NCBI RefSeq assembly: GCF_013348745.1
Contig: NZ_CP054666.1
Location: 558,001-622,000 of the forward strand
Length of the DNA stretch: 64,000 nucleotides
Direction: 5' to 3'
DNA from: Mycoplasma sp. OR1901
Lineage (GTDB): Bacteria; Bacillota_I; Bacilli_A; Mycoplasmatales; Metamycoplasmataceae
The stretch's first letter is position 1. Each line of letters starts with the position of its first letter. Made by a program: the position numbers and the translations under genes. The notes under the pieces are model-generated. The model did no database searches. It worked only from the letters and a program-made list of their open reading frames with translations, and was not told the DNA's origin. Positions 9,422 through 22,856 of this stretch are shown one piece after another.

Positions 9422-10633
9422 ATGAATAATAATCTAGCAAATAAGTTAAGACCAGAGAATTTTGACGATCTGGTAGGTCAAAAAAATATAGTAGATCTTC
9501 TCAAAAAAGTTTCTAAAAATAAAATGACTTCAAGTTTTATTTTTTTTGGTGAAAGTGGTGTTGGTAAAACTACTATGGCACTTATTTTGGCTAAAAATAT
9601 GGGCTTGAATTATGAATATTTTAACGCCTCAATTGATGATAAGAGTAAATTAGTTAAAATCTTAAAAGACAATCAAATTATCATAATTGATGAAATACAT
9701 AGATTAAACAAAGATAAGCAAGATATTTTACTTTCTTACTTAGAATTTGATAAAGTTATAGTTTATGCAACTACAACAGAAAATCCATACTTTAAAGTTA
9801 ATCCAGCTTTACGTAGTAGGATGCAAATATTAGAACTACATAAAATTGATGAAAACGAAATTGTCGAGTACATAAAAAAATTAATTGCTAAAGGTAAAAT
9901 TAAATTAAATATTAGTGATGAAGTGCTTTTATCACTTTCAAGATTTTCTTCAGGTGATTTAAGATTATGTTTAAATAATATTCAGTTAATTTCTTTAGTT
10001 ATAGGTTCTGAAAAAGAAATTACTACTGAAGATTTAAAAAAAGTTATACCTAACATTAATTTTTATAGTGATTCAAATTCAAATGAACACTTTAACAACC
10101 TATCTGCTTTTCACAAAAGTTTAAGGGGTAGCGATATTGATGCTTCACTTTACTATGGGATGTTAATTTTAAAAACAGGTGACGAAAATGGACTTTTTAG
10201 AAGAATGCTTTGTGTAGCATACGAAGACATTGGAATGGCGAATCCAAATGTAGGCTATAGAGTTGAAGCTGCGATTAGAACGTACGAAAGACTTGGTATG
10301 CCCGAAGGAAGATTAGCAATCGGAGCGGCTATTGTTGATTTAGCAAACTCACCAAAAAGCAACTCAACATATTTAGCATTAAGTAAAGCAATAGAACTTA
10401 TTGATAGTGGTAAAATTTACCCGATACCAAAACACCTTAAAGATAGGCATTATAAATCGGCTGCTAAATTAGGTTATGGAATAGATTATAAATATCCTCA
10501 CGATTATGAAAATAATTGAGTTGAGCAAAATTATCTACCGCAAAAATTAAAAGATATTAAAATATTTGAATATGGAAATTCTAAATTCGAACAAGATTCA
10601 AAGAAATATTGAGAAAAAATTAAAAAAGGATAA
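9422..10633 (+). CDS. rarA: Replication-associated recombination protein A (AAA+ ATPase)
   Basis: A 403-residue clamp-loader-like AAA+ ATPase (RarA/MgsA/WRNIP1 family) that acts at stalled replication forks. Walker A is FGESGVGKTT near residues 42-51, Walker B is IIIIDEIHR at 87-94 and the sensor region is ATTTENPYF. The C-terminal tetramerisation region is complete (RRMLCVAYEDIGMANP and KSNSTYLAL). It is slightly shorter than the bacterial norm. The start has no ribosome-binding site; see the leaderless promoter. It lies 3 bases before pheS, so the two genes may be cotranscribed. Confidence 0.92.
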
Positions 10634-10636
10634 ATT

Positions 10637-11614
10637 ATGAATAAAAAATTAGATATTAATGAGATACATAAATTAGAAGACCTTAAAAAAATAAAATCAG
10701 AATTATTTAATCAAGGTAGTGAAATGTTTGAATTACAACAAAAAATTAAAACAAGTTCACCTGAAGAGAAAAAAGAAATCGGTATGAAAATTAAAAATTT
10801 AAAAAAGGAATATGAAGACTTTTTTAAATTAGCTGAAGAAAAAATTCAAGAATTAGAAACTCAAAATAAACTTAAAAATAGTTTTATCGATTTTACCGAA
10901 CCAAGTACTAAAAAAGCATCTTTACACCCAATCACAATTACAGAAGAAAGATTAAGAGATTGATTTTTACAAAGAGGGTACTATGAACAAGAAGATGGTG
11001 AAATTGTTTCTGATGAATTTAATTTTGAACGTTTAAACATACCTTCAAACCACCCGGCTAGAGCAATGCACGATTCACTTTACTTTAATGAAAAAACTTT
11101 ATTAAGAACACATAATACAGGAATTACAGCCAAAGCTTTAGATGAATATAAACACTCAAAAGAAAAAAATAAAGAAGTATCTATTTTTTCAATTGGTAAA
11201 GTTTACAGAAATGACGAAGATGACGCAACACACTCACACCAATTCACTCAATTAGACTTCGTTTCAGTTGGTAAAGTAAGTTTCCAAAATTTAATTTGAA
11301 CTCTAAAATCATTACTATCATATGTTTTAGAACAAGAAGTTGAAATTAGATTAAGACCAAGTTATTTCCCTTTCACTGAACCTAGTGTTGAAGTTGACGT
11401 ATTTTACAAAGGAAGATGAATCGAAATACTTGGAGCAGGTATGTTACACCCAAGAGTTCTAGAACTTGCAGGATTTGATAATCAAGAATACAATGGATTT
11501 GCAGCTGGTTTAGGACTTGAAAGAATAACAATGATAAAATATGGTTTCACAGATATCAGAGACCTTTACAAAAATGATATGAGAATAATGGAGCAATTTA
11601 AATATGAAAAATAG
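10637..11614 (+). CDS. pheS: Phenylalanyl-tRNA synthetase alpha subunit
   Basis: A 325-residue class II catalytic subunit of the PheRS heterotetramer. An N-terminal coiled coil (residues about 10-75) binds tRNA. Motif 2 includes [19 protein letters not shown], and motif 3 is [14 protein letters not shown] near the end. Two TGA codons read as Trp. AAAAGGA lies upstream of the ATG. The last 11 bases overlap the start of ung. Its partner pheT follows after ung, not directly. Confidence 0.95.
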
Positions 11615-12287
11615 TTTTTTAAATATACTAACAAGCGAAGGAAAAAAACCTTACTTTGACAACATAATTAATGAATTAAAGGTAGCTGAAAAAGAAAATA
11701 AAGTAGTTTTACCATATCAAACAGATATGTTTAGAGCCTTTGAATTCTTCCAAGTTAAAGAAACTAAAGTAGTATTTATTGGTCAAGATCCATATCATAG
11801 TTTAGGAACTGCTGATGGTTTAGCTTTTTCAACTAGAGGGCAAAAAACTCCACCATCACTAAACAATATTTTTAAAGAATTGAAAAAAGATTATCCTGAC
11901 ACAAAAATCGAAACAAATTCACTTGTAGCGTGAGCAAAGCAAGGTGTATTATTATTAAATACAGTATTAACTGTTGAATATGGGAAAGCTAACTCACACA
12001 AAAATATCGGTTGAGAAAACTTTACTTTAAAAGTAGTTGAAAACGTAATAAACGAAAATAATAATGTAATTATAGTAGCGTTAGGAAAACAAGCTCAAGA
12101 ATATATTAGCAAACTTCCTAATTTAAATAAATTAGACCCAAATAATATATTAGCCACATCTCACCCTTCTCCATTCAGCTATCAAAAGGGTTTTGAAAAC
12201 TTTGAACTATTCAAAAAAATCAATGCTATTTTAAAAAAACATAAAACAAGACAAATTAATTGAGACTTAGTTAAGGAGGTAATTTAA
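11604..12287 (+). CDS. ung: Uracil-DNA glycosylase (family 1)
   Basis: A 227-residue repair enzyme that removes uracil from DNA. The catalytic water-activating motif GQDPYH is at residues 60-65 (Asp62), [10 protein letters not shown] at about 116-125, and the C-terminal HPSP loop holds the catalytic His. The length is typical. It starts inside the end of pheS and ends with TAATG shared with pheT, so all three genes are tightly coupled. This insertion between the two subunits of one enzyme is unusual. Confidence 0.95.
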
Positions 12288-14572
12288 TGCTTTTATCATT
12301 AAATCATATTAATAAGTTTTTTTCTAATAAAAAACTTACACATCAAGAAGTTGAAACAGCTTTAAATAATTTAGGTATTGAAGTTGAAAATACTGAAAAA
12401 TTTAGCGATGTAGAAGGAGTATTATTCGCTAAAGTTTTAAGCGTTAAATTAAACCCTAATTCTGATAGATTAGATATGGTTAGTTTACAAACTAAAAACG
12501 GAATTATCCAAATTCAAACTACAAACAGAATTTTAAAAGAAGGCGATTTCATAACTTGCTTCCCTGTAGGTGCTAAAAAAGGTGATTTTGTTTTTGGTGC
12601 TAAAAAACTAAAAGGTGAAATTTCAGAAGGGATGATGGCCGCTTGAAGCGAACTTGGTTACCAGTATGACTTACTAAATGAAAGAGATGAAATTTTAGTA
12701 TTACCAAATGATTTTGCTTCTCTTGAAGATGATCCTGTGCAAGTATTAGGATTAGACGATTATATTATTGAAATTAGTTTAACAACTAATAGAAATGACT
12801 TGAATTCATATTACTATATTGCAAAAGAAATTGCTTCTTACTATAATCTCGAATTTAAATTTGATTTTAATGATGTTAAACCAACTTTTAAATCAAATTT
12901 AGAAGTTAAAAATACAATTTCTAAAGAATTAAGCTTCCTTGAAGTTAAAGGCGAAACACAAACAAGTCTATACGATAAAATGTTACTTGCAAAACATAAT
13001 ATTTCTTCATTACATAACTGAGCGGTTAATTTAACAAACTTAACTTTACTTAATATTGGTGCTACAGCTCATGTTTATGATAAAAATAAAATTTCAAACA
13101 AAATTAATGACAAAATGTTTAGTGGTAATTTAAATATTTTAGGAAATAAAAATGTGGAAGTTAATGATGTTTTAGTTATCGAAGACGAAAACAAGCAGAT
13201 CTCAATAGCTTCTGTTATGGGGTTAGAAGAATCTAAAAGCGAAAAAGATTCAAAACACTTTTTATTTGAAGTAGGTGTTTTCCCAAATGAATTAATTCGT
13301 CATGGTGCCAAAGAAATTAAATTAAGCACAAATAGTTCTTCACAAGCATCAAGAGTTATTTCACAACAAGTAGCTAAAATGGGGATGGATTTTATTCAAA
13401 GTTATGTAAATAACCTTGAAACATCACAAGTTATTAACCCAATTAGTGTCCCTGAGAAAAAACAAATTAGCGTTAAATTTGACTTATTAAAACTATACGG
13501 TAATTTTGATAATATCGATCAATTAAGCGATTCAATTCAAAAATTAGTTAACTTAGATTTTGAAGTTAAAATCGATAAAGAAAATCAAAAAATAGATGTT
13601 TTAGTTCCTAACTATAGATATGATATTGAACTACCAGTAGATATTATCGAAGAATTATTTAGAATTTATTCATATGATAATTTCAAACCAATGGAATATT
13701 TCTCAAAACCATATAATGTAGTGCAAAAAAGAAATAATTTAAAACACACTTTAGTATCTCAAGGTTATGATGAAGTTAGAACCTTTACTCTTGTATCAAT
13801 TGAAAAAAGTGCGTTTAACCCATTTAAGTTTGATACTGATATGAAGTTAATGACTTTTGTTTCAAAAGAAAGAGAAGTTGTTAGAAATTCTATAATCACT
13901 TCGATTCAAGAAGTTGTTGAATATAACCAAAAAAGAAAAATTAAAGACATTAATGTTTTCGAAAAAGGTATGATCAACAATAATAAATTAGTTTTAGGTA
14001 TGGCTACCACAACTAAAAATTATGTAAATTTCAAAAATGATATTATTAACATTTTAAACCAAGAAATTAAGTTTGTACGTGAATTTAAACAAGATAACAA
14101 AGAGTTTAAATTAGATATAAACAATGTTGAAACAAACGACGCTTTATCAATTAACCCATACGCAAGTGCTTACATAGTATTAAACGATAAATTAATTGGA
14201 TGAGTTGGTAAATTACATCCAAAATATGATTCTACAGATGCCCTTTATGCAGAAATATTGTTAGATTCATTTGCTAAACCTTCAATTTTAGAAGATATCA
14301 ACAAGCCTATAAATTCAAATAATTTTGCATACCAATCAGTTAATACAAATCCACTTAAAACAATTGATTTAACTTTCTCATTAACCAAAGAAGAATATTT
14401 AGAAAACATAATAAAAGAAATTGAAAAAACAACTAATAATAATGCTTTTTCAATTAAAAAAATAGATGAATATCACAAAGATGATACAAAACAAATAACA
14501 CTACAAATAACCGCTTCTGAAGAAGAAATTGAGTTATTGAATAATAAATACAACTCTCAAAAAGGAGAATAA
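12287..14572 (+). CDS. pheT: Phenylalanyl-tRNA synthetase beta subunit
   Basis: A 761-residue subunit. The N-terminal tRNA-binding (EMAP-like) domain spans residues about 40-150 ([20 protein letters not shown]). The B3/B4 region that normally edits Tyr-tRNA(Phe) follows, then the B5 domain and the inactive class II core. The C-terminal anticodon-binding part ([20 protein letters not shown]) is present but short. Mycoplasma PheT proteins are known to have worn editing sites; I did not verify the editing residues here. A strong AAGGAGG lies nine bases upstream of the ATG, and the ATG overlaps the ung stop by one base. Confidence 0.93.
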
Positions 14573-14573
14573 T

Positions 14574-15890
14574 ATGTATAAAAAAATAAATTTAAAAGAT
14601 AAAGTTGTTTCAGATGCTATTAATAATGAATTAAACAGACAATTTGAACACATCGAATTAATCGCTAGTGAAAACTACGTTTCTGAAGACGTTTTAATAG
14701 CGCAAGGAAGCGTTTTAACTAATAAATATGGTGAAGGATACCCAAATAAACGTTATTACGGCGGATGTGAATACGTAGATATTGTCGAAAGTGCGGCAAT
14801 TGAACGTTTACAAAAACTTTTTGGCGTTAAGTATGCAAATGTTCAACCTTATTCCGGTTCAGTAGCTAATGCTGCCGCTATTGCTTCGGTTGTTCCAAGC
14901 GGTGGAAAAATCATGGGTCTTTCGCTAAGTTCAGGAGGCCACTTAACACACGGGTACAAAATTTCTTTTAGTGGTATCTTTTATAACTCAGTTTCTTATG
15001 ATTTAGGAAAAGATGAAACCTTAGATTATGACGCGATCGAAGAATTAGTAATGAAAGAAAAACCGGATTTAATAATTTGTGGTTATTCTGCTTACTCAAG
15101 AACTATCGATTTCAAGAGATTTAAAGAAATAGCTGATAAAGTTGGAGCTAAATTAATGGCTGATATTGCACATATTGCTGGTTTAATTGTCGCTGGTGTT
15201 CACCCTTCTCCGGTAGGTTATGCTGACATAATAACTTCAACAACACACAAAACATTAAGAGGTGGTCGTGGTGGAATAATCATGACAAACGATGACGAAA
15301 TAGCTAAAAAAATGAATCGTTGAGTATTCCCTGGTTATCAAGGTGGACCACTTTTCCACGCTATCGCTGGTAAAGCTGTTGCTTTTTACGAGGCTTTACA
15401 ACCACAATTTAAAGAGTACGGACATAAAATAGTTGAAAATGCATCTAAATTTTCAAATGCATTTAAAGAATTAGGTTACCGTGTAATTAGTGGAGGAACT
15501 GATAACCACTTATTTATGCTTGATATAGTTGATAAATTCAATAAAGATGAAGTATTATTAACCGGTGTCAAAGCAGAAAAAGTATTAGGTAAAATTAATA
15601 TAACAATTAACAAAAATAGCATTCCTTTTGATAAATTACCACCTACACAATGTAGTGGAATTAGAATTGGAACAGCAGCTATGACAAGTAGAAACTTTGA
15701 CCAATGAGAAAAGTTAGCTTCCATAATGGATCAAGCACTTAAAATTCAATTTGACATTGAATTAAACGGTGGAGAATCAACTGATGTTCAAGATAAATTA
15801 CTTGATAATTTAAAAGAACAAGTTCTCGAAATAACACAAAAATACCCTATAATTAAAAAATTACATATAATTTTAATTGTTAAGTCATAA
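14574..15890 (+). CDS. glyA: Serine hydroxymethyltransferase
   Basis: A 438-residue PLP enzyme that interconverts serine and glycine while loading one-carbon units on tetrahydrofolate. The PLP lysine is K226 in [13 protein letters not shown]. Other family motifs are SENYVS near residue 33, YYGGCEYVD at 61-69 and the Asp of DIAHIAGL near 197. The stop of pheT lies one base before the ATG; AAAGGAG precedes it. The last 20 or so residues are hydrophobic and vary among mycoplasmas. Two Trp codons are TGA. Confidence 0.95.
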
Positions 15891-15907
15891 AACAAATAAT
15901 GTATAAT
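15877..15907 (+). promoter_or_regulatory. Promoter of lemA
   Basis: TTGTTA (15877-15882) and TATAAT (15902-15907), spaced 19 bases, lie 31 bases before the lemA ATG. The -35 element sits inside the end of glyA. Confidence 0.55.
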
Positions 15908-15938
15908 AATAAACGTAAATAAAATATTAAGGAGAAAA

Positions 15939-16592
15939 ATGTCAAATTTATTTAATAATAGAGAGTATACTAGACCTGAAGGTTTAGAACCTTCAGTAGA
16001 TAACTCAGTGAAAAAACCAGAAGTTAGCTTATTCGGAAAAATCATGTTCTGAATTATTGGTTTAGGAATTTTTTCAGCAGTAGCATACGTTATAAAATCA
16101 AACAGATTTAAAAGAATGCAAAATGATGTTAATGAAGCAGCATCAACAATTGATACTCAATTAGCAAAAAGAGCTGACACACTATATAAATTAGTTAGTT
16201 CAGTTAAATCATTTAAAGAACACGAAAAAGACCTATACACAAGTGTTACAAGAATGAGAGCACTTACAGGAACAGGAAACATTAACGATTCAGTTGAATT
16301 AGAAAAACTTACTAGTTCTGCATTAGGAAGATTGATCGCAGTTCGTGAAAATTATCCAGAATTAAAATCATCAGATTTATATAAAGAATTAATGGAACAA
16401 TCTACATACATCGAAAGAGAAATCGGAGCAGCTAGAAGACTTTACAACTCAAGAGTTAACGAATTCAACTCAAGTATCTTTACATGACCAAACAATGTTG
16501 TATCTACAACAATGAAATTAACAACATTACCATTATTCCAAGCAAGCCAAAAACAGAGAGATGACGTTTCATTTGAAAGTTTAGGGTTATAA
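15939..16592 (+). CDS. LemA family membrane protein
   Basis: A 217-residue protein with one membrane helix at residues about 33-52, then the helical LemA domain. It contains MQNDVNEAASTIDTQLAKRA, IAVRENYPELKSS and RRLYNSRVNEFNS, all typical of LemA. The family has an extracellular four-helix bundle of unknown role. The first 30 residues form a hydrophilic tail. AAGGAG lies upstream of the ATG. It is a single-gene transcript with its own promoter and terminator. Confidence 0.9.
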
Positions 16593-16604
16593 TCCAATTA
16601 AAAG

Positions 16605-16629
16605 AACACATTAAAATGTGTTTTTTTTT
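16605..16629 (+). terminator. Terminator after lemA
   Basis: AACACATT and AATGTGTT form an 8-bp stem followed by T7 or more. Confidence 0.85.
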
Positions 16630-16773
16630 ACCACATTCAAAAAATTTTTCTCCTTTAAATACCAATATTCTAAACAGAATAAAAAATAATATATATAATA
16701 ATAAAACAAATATTTTTTAAAATAAATTAACCTACACATAGAGCTAAAAAATCAAAAAAGCAAAAGGGGAAAC

Positions 16774-19700
16774 ATGAAGAAAAATAAAAAAATACAATTT
16801 ATACTTTCATCAATAATAAGTGCATCTCCACTACTTTTTACGATCGCGTGTAAAAGCAATGATTATGATAATTCTAATCCTAAAAACAAATTAACAGAAT
16901 CATTAAAGAACATAAATGATGATAAATTGAATGATTTTATTAACGAATTTACATCTAGCTATCCGACTAAATTAAAACCAGATGAATACAAAAAATTAAA
17001 TAATAATTTTGTTAAATTAGTTGAAACTTTTATTTTACTAAATGAAAATGTAGAAACTTTTAAAAATGTTTATCAATTAGGATTAATAAACGATGATTTC
17101 TATAACCTAAAAATATGACTAGAAACTTTAGTTAATAACAAAATAACTAATTACACATTTATCAATGATTCTCTTGAAATTAACTTAAATAAAATAAATG
17201 ACTATATCAATAAATTAAAGACATGAAACAATGATAAACAGCTATTTTATAAATTAAATTTTGAAGAGAAATTTGACAAAATCAATAATAATTCATTAGC
17301 AAATTTAAAAAATGAAATACTTAAATATTATGATACGCTAGAGATAAATAATGATGAGGAATATATCAATCTTCAAAACAACATATTTTCTTTTATTGCA
17401 CGTGAAAATAAATATTTAAACAAACTAAACGAAGAACAAAAGAAAATAAAAATTAATGAAATTGAAAATAATTTAAGCCATTTGTTAAATAAAAAAGAAA
17501 TTGATATTCAATATTTCGAAAATTATTTAGATTATAAACTTAAATTAAATTCAATAAATAGCGAAGCAGAAGAGCTTAATATCAGATATAAAACAGAACT
17601 AATTGAACAAATAAGTAAACTAAATTATAAAAAAACACTTAATTTTATAAATGCTATAAAAGAGAATTATATTTATTTTGATTCAGAGGAAGAATATCAA
17701 AATTTTAATAAAAAAATTATTCAAATTTTGAATAACATAAGCGAATATTGAAAATTTAAAGAAGAAAATAATATTAATTTATATAATGAAGAAATTAACA
17801 ATAAAGAAGCACTATTAGTCAATGATATTTTAGAAAATAAAGACATTTCTTTATTTGAATTAAACAAAAATTTAAATGAATATTACTTAATTTCTAACGA
17901 TATGTTAAATTTAGTCAAAATAAATCAAGAAATAACCATTAAAAATAATGAATATAAAAATAAAATAATCAAATATTTAAGTCATTTTAATGATGAAAAT
18001 ATGAATATTTTAAAAAATAGAATTGTTAATGAATATCCATTTTTAAATAATGAACAATATATTTTATTTAACTATAACATCGATAGATTATTCAATATTA
18101 TTTCTAAATATAATAAATTAGAAGTAATTGAACCACTTGAAGGTGTTGTGATAAATAAAAATTCAGAAATGTTAACTTTTGAAGAATATTTAAATAAGAT
18201 ATTAAATCAATCAACAATAGATTTAAAAACTATTTTTAGTGATGATTCATTAGAAAAAATAGAGAAGCTTTATGATTTTAAAGTTAAATATTATGAACAA
18301 GTAAAAAAACATAATTTAACTATAAGCGACTATATACATTCTTTAGAAAATTACTCATTCAACCAAAATGTAGTTAAAGACATTTATTTAAAAAACAAAT
18401 CAATTTATTATAATAACCCAAATCAAAAAAATCAATTTATTGAGAAATTAATTAAATTAAACGATAACATTAACATCTTAGAAAGTTTAATCAATGACTA
18501 TTCACTAGATAATTTATTTAAAGAAGAATTCACTAATGTTATTAATTTAGAAAAAAATAATTACAATTCAAGTAATGCTCTAAAATTAATAGAAAAAATT
18601 AAAAATTACATTAAAAATAATTCATTAGCAAACGAATCTATTAATTTAGAACAAGAAAAAAATAAAATAATTGATCTAATATCAAATTCGCAACTTTTAT
18701 CTAATGAAGAAAAAGAATTATTTAAAGAACAAATTAATAATTCTTACATAAAATACGAGTTTGATTTAAGAAAAAATAATATTGATAATTATTTAAATAA
18801 ATATCAATTAAAATTAGAAGAAATATTAAATCAAACAAATATAAAACAGAGTATAAAAGATGATCTACACTTATTTATTAAATCAGTTAGAACTAAAGAA
18901 CAATATCAACAATATTTTGAGTACTTCAAAAACCTTAAGAATAAACTAGAAGAACTAAAAAATGAAATTAATTCATTTAAGGAAAAAATCAAAAGTAAGG
19001 AAATAAATAACTTAAAAGAATTCAATTTTTATAAATTATTAAGCGACAAAAGACGCTTATATAAAAACGAATTAAAAAGTTTTGATATTCTTAATTTTGA
19101 TTCAAGTATATCTGAAATAAATTCCTTTATTTTAGAGATCCAAAAAATAAATAATAGCAATTATGAAAACGATAACATTTCAGCTCTAGACTTATTAAAA
19201 AATATTGCTGATGAAAATTTCACACTTGAAAACTACGAAAACGAAAATAGATATCAATTAGATACTTTTAAAACACCAGGTTCATTCAATTTAAAAACTG
19301 CTAAATTATTTTTTGACCACTTTGATGATAAAACATACAATTACACTATAAATAACATAAAAATAGTTGGTAACCAGTTAAATCAATTAGAACTATCAGT
19401 AACCTTAAAGTTTAAAGGGGTTGAGGAATTTACTTATAATTTCACAAAGGTTAAAACATTCGAAAAAGGAATAATTAACGATTTAAATGATATTGAATAT
19501 GTTTATATCGATGAGATATTTGATCTAGATTATGATTCATTTAATTCATACACAAAAGATGAATTTCAAAATTTAAAAGCCGCTAAAGTTAACAACTTTA
19601 TAAAACCACTTTATAGCGGCATAGGAAAATATTTTAAATACCAAATTAATGATTTAAATCTAGACGAATTTAATGTTCTGAACGGATATTTAAACATTAC

Positions 19701-22700
19701 TTTTAATAATCAAATTTTAAAAACTGTTAAACTTAAATCAAATAAAAATATTAATTTCAGAAAAGATAACATAACACAACAAGAATATTGAGATCAGTTA
19801 AATTATTCAAAAATAATGGAAATAATTAAATCAAATAGTAAAGAAGCTTTCTTTAATAACTTAACATTAAAAGATCCTAATAATAGATGAAATCACACTG
19901 ATCATATTGCATCAGAAGCAAAAGAAGCATTAGAAAAATACTACAATATGCCTAAATTTGGAAATTATGAAATCTATATTGCTCAAATTGAGAATATAAA
20001 TAATTGAAATAGAAGTGCTGATTTTAAACTATGATATAAAAAAGACGGCAAAGAACAACCTTTACCATTAAGTGGTTTAGTAAATAAATTTACAATTAAT
20101 AACTTTATGTTTTTAAATTATGAAAACATAAAACCTAAAAAAGATATATTTGCTAATTCAGATTTTAACTCAACTGAATATTCTTCTATTGGCGATGATG
20201 ATAAGCAAATAATCGATAATATTAATGAATCAAATTTCAGTTGACGAAAAACCCTTGCAGCTATGAAAGATGGAAGAAATGAACCTGCTAAGTATTACTA
20301 TAGAGGCATAAACGTTGCTAATTTAGTTGAACAAAAAGCTTTTATTAAATTAAATTATTTCTTTGAAATTACACATCGTGATGCAGATAAAAGAAAAGGT
20401 ATTAATTTAGATAAACAGCAGTTCTTACCACTTTCAAGCGACAAATCACTTTATGATTTAGATATTGCTCCATATCTAGATAATAGAATTAATAATATTA
20501 ATTCAAATTACTTTTATTACTTTTACGATGTACAACAAGAAGGTAATCGTGGAATGAGTTTCAAACTCGGTTGAATAAACAAACATAATTCGAATAAAAG
20601 ATATACCAATAACAAAACATATCATCTTATTAATATTGTTAATGATTATGAACAAGCAATATATCCAGAAATGATATTAAATAACATTAAATTAAGCGAT
20701 ATTATAATTAATAAAGATGAATTAAATAAACGTAATTTTAGCTATTGAAATACTCATAGAAAAGAATTATTTAATTTAATTACATTTAAAGGAGAAGACT
20801 CGAATAGAAATTTAATTTATAGAAACTATAAATTAAATTGAAATAATTTCTATATTTCTTCTGTAAAAGAATTAAACAATCAAATGTACATCAAATTAGG
20901 AGTGAATAGTTTCACTTTTGATAGTGATAGTACTAAAAAAATAGAATCACATATATGGTATAAAATTAGCGATAATGAAAACACAAAATATCTAGATAAA
21001 TTATTAGATAATTCTAATTTAAGTGTAATATATCAAAGCACTAACGAAGTAATTAGACGCAGAATAATTGAGCCATATTGAAGAGATTTGGAATGAAAAA
21101 TAAATACTGAAGAAAATAATGCTTATTGATATTTAGATAAAAAATATATTGATAAAACCTTACTAAAACCAAATATTAAAAAAGCTAATATAAAATTCAA
21201 TATAAGAGCCAATATACTTTATAATGATAATTTAAAAGAAGATAGAATTAGAGGTAATAATAAAACATTTAATTGAAATACTTATAACTATAATATAGAC
21301 TTTCTAGAACTTATGAAGAATAAGATTATTGAGTTTGATAAGTCAATTGAAGTTGATAATTCTGAATTCCAAAATGATTCTAAATTTAAGTATAAAGTAA
21401 TCTTTATATGAGATGAATTAAAAGGTATTAAAGTTGTAATACAAACAGAAAATAGAGATTATAAAATAGTAATTGACGAACCTGAAACACAATTATTTGA
21501 AGAAAATGTTAAATTTGATTCTAATAGATCAATGTTGATATTACCTAATAGTAGCAAAATAACAATTGAATATTGAAACGACGAAGAAAATGAAGATTTT
21601 AATGTTGATTCAAATAAATTTAACTATAATGATATTTTCTTCACTGAAGAAAATCAACCAATATTAATTAGTAATGATCCGGAATTTTTATTTAATAAAT
21701 CAGTGTATTACCCTAACCAAAATGTGCCTTATAAATTCCATGAAGGTTATTTAATGAATCAAGACTCATTAAATTGAAACAAACAAAAAGATTGAGAGTT
21801 CTCAAAAAATACATGATTAAGATCAGTTCAAGTAGTCGCATCTAGATGAACTGGATCTACTTCGATTATTGGTAAAGTTAATAATGATCCACATGACTAT
21901 AGATTTTATTTAGCAACCAATAGACACGTATACAATGGGGGAGTTCATAATTTTGATAAGATTTTAAATATTGAAAATGTTGAAGTTGAAAAACCTTTTA
22001 ATTTAGTTGTCGCTCCAAAATATAATAAATCAAGTGTTAATAAATATTACGATGTATTATCAAACAATCATCCAGATAGTGTAAAACCAAGCGTTCAATT
22101 AATTTGAACTGCCGTTGATCAAAAAGCAGAAAAAGGTTGAGAAGAGTATGATAAAAATAAAAATATAACCGATAAAATCAATAGTTTTTATTGGTTAGGT
22201 AAATACAAACCAAGCACATCTGATTTAAGTATATTTATTGCCGATTTTAATAATGTATATAAAGACGCTAAATCTAATGGTCAATTTAACCTCATTTATA
22301 AATTAGATCAATTAGCTAATATAGGTGGTGTAAAACTAGATTTTGATAATTCTAAAGATAGGATAACAGTACCATTTGTTAGAGACATCGGTATAATAGG
22401 TTATCCTGGTATGAAAATGATGGGACTAATTTATAGAAGACAAGAAATCTATAAAAGTTGATATGAAAAAAATCTTGAAGACATATACGTAAAAATTACT
22501 CAAAAAGAAAACGATAACCCAGCTTATTTAGGTGGAGGTGGTTCAGGTAGTGGTATGTATGTAGATAATGATACTTACATAGCAACTTGAGCATCAGGTT
22601 GAAAAGGTTATTATACATTTGGTATCAAATATAAAAGTAAATTTGTTAATTATTTTGGAATTAACAATAAAAGTAATAACCCATTTGATTCTAATAACAC

Positions 22701-22806
22701 AAATTCGTTTTATGCTCAAATATTGAGAGCAAATTTAAGTGATCCAAATAAATTTAGTGAACCATGATTTACAAAACTAGATTTTATTGATGAGGATAAT
22801 GAGTAA
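16774..22806 (+). CDS. Giant DUF31 peptidase lipoprotein (DUF31-A)
   Basis: A 2010-residue surface protein. The signal peptide ends at the lipobox FTIAC (Cys near residue 26). Residues about 35-900 are Lys/Glu/Asn-rich helical segments containing repeated short motifs such as YPFLNNEQY and YDFKVKYYEQ. The C-terminal third contains the DUF31 mycoplasma peptidase domain. By position the triad would be His1718 (LATNRHVY), Asp1824 (FIADFNN) and Ser1924 (GGSGSGMY), as in chymotrypsin-like serine peptidases. It is a paralog of the 1796-residue protein at 31558-36948 along most of its length, and both end in EDNE. TATAAT at 16694 and AAGGGG precede the ATG. It faces SurfA tail to tail. The substrate is unknown; DUF31 relatives include the immunoglobulin-cleaving MIP. 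Confidence 0.85.
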
Positions 22807-22820
22807 TATCATTACTATTT

Positions 22821-22853
22821 AAAAAAAAGAAGCGTAATATTCGCTTCTTTTTT
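22821..22853. terminator. Bidirectional terminator between DUF31-A and SurfA
   Basis: AGAAGCG and CGCTTCT with a 7-base loop are flanked by A8 and T6, so the hairpin works in both directions for the convergent genes. Confidence 0.85.
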
Positions 22854-22856
22854 AAA

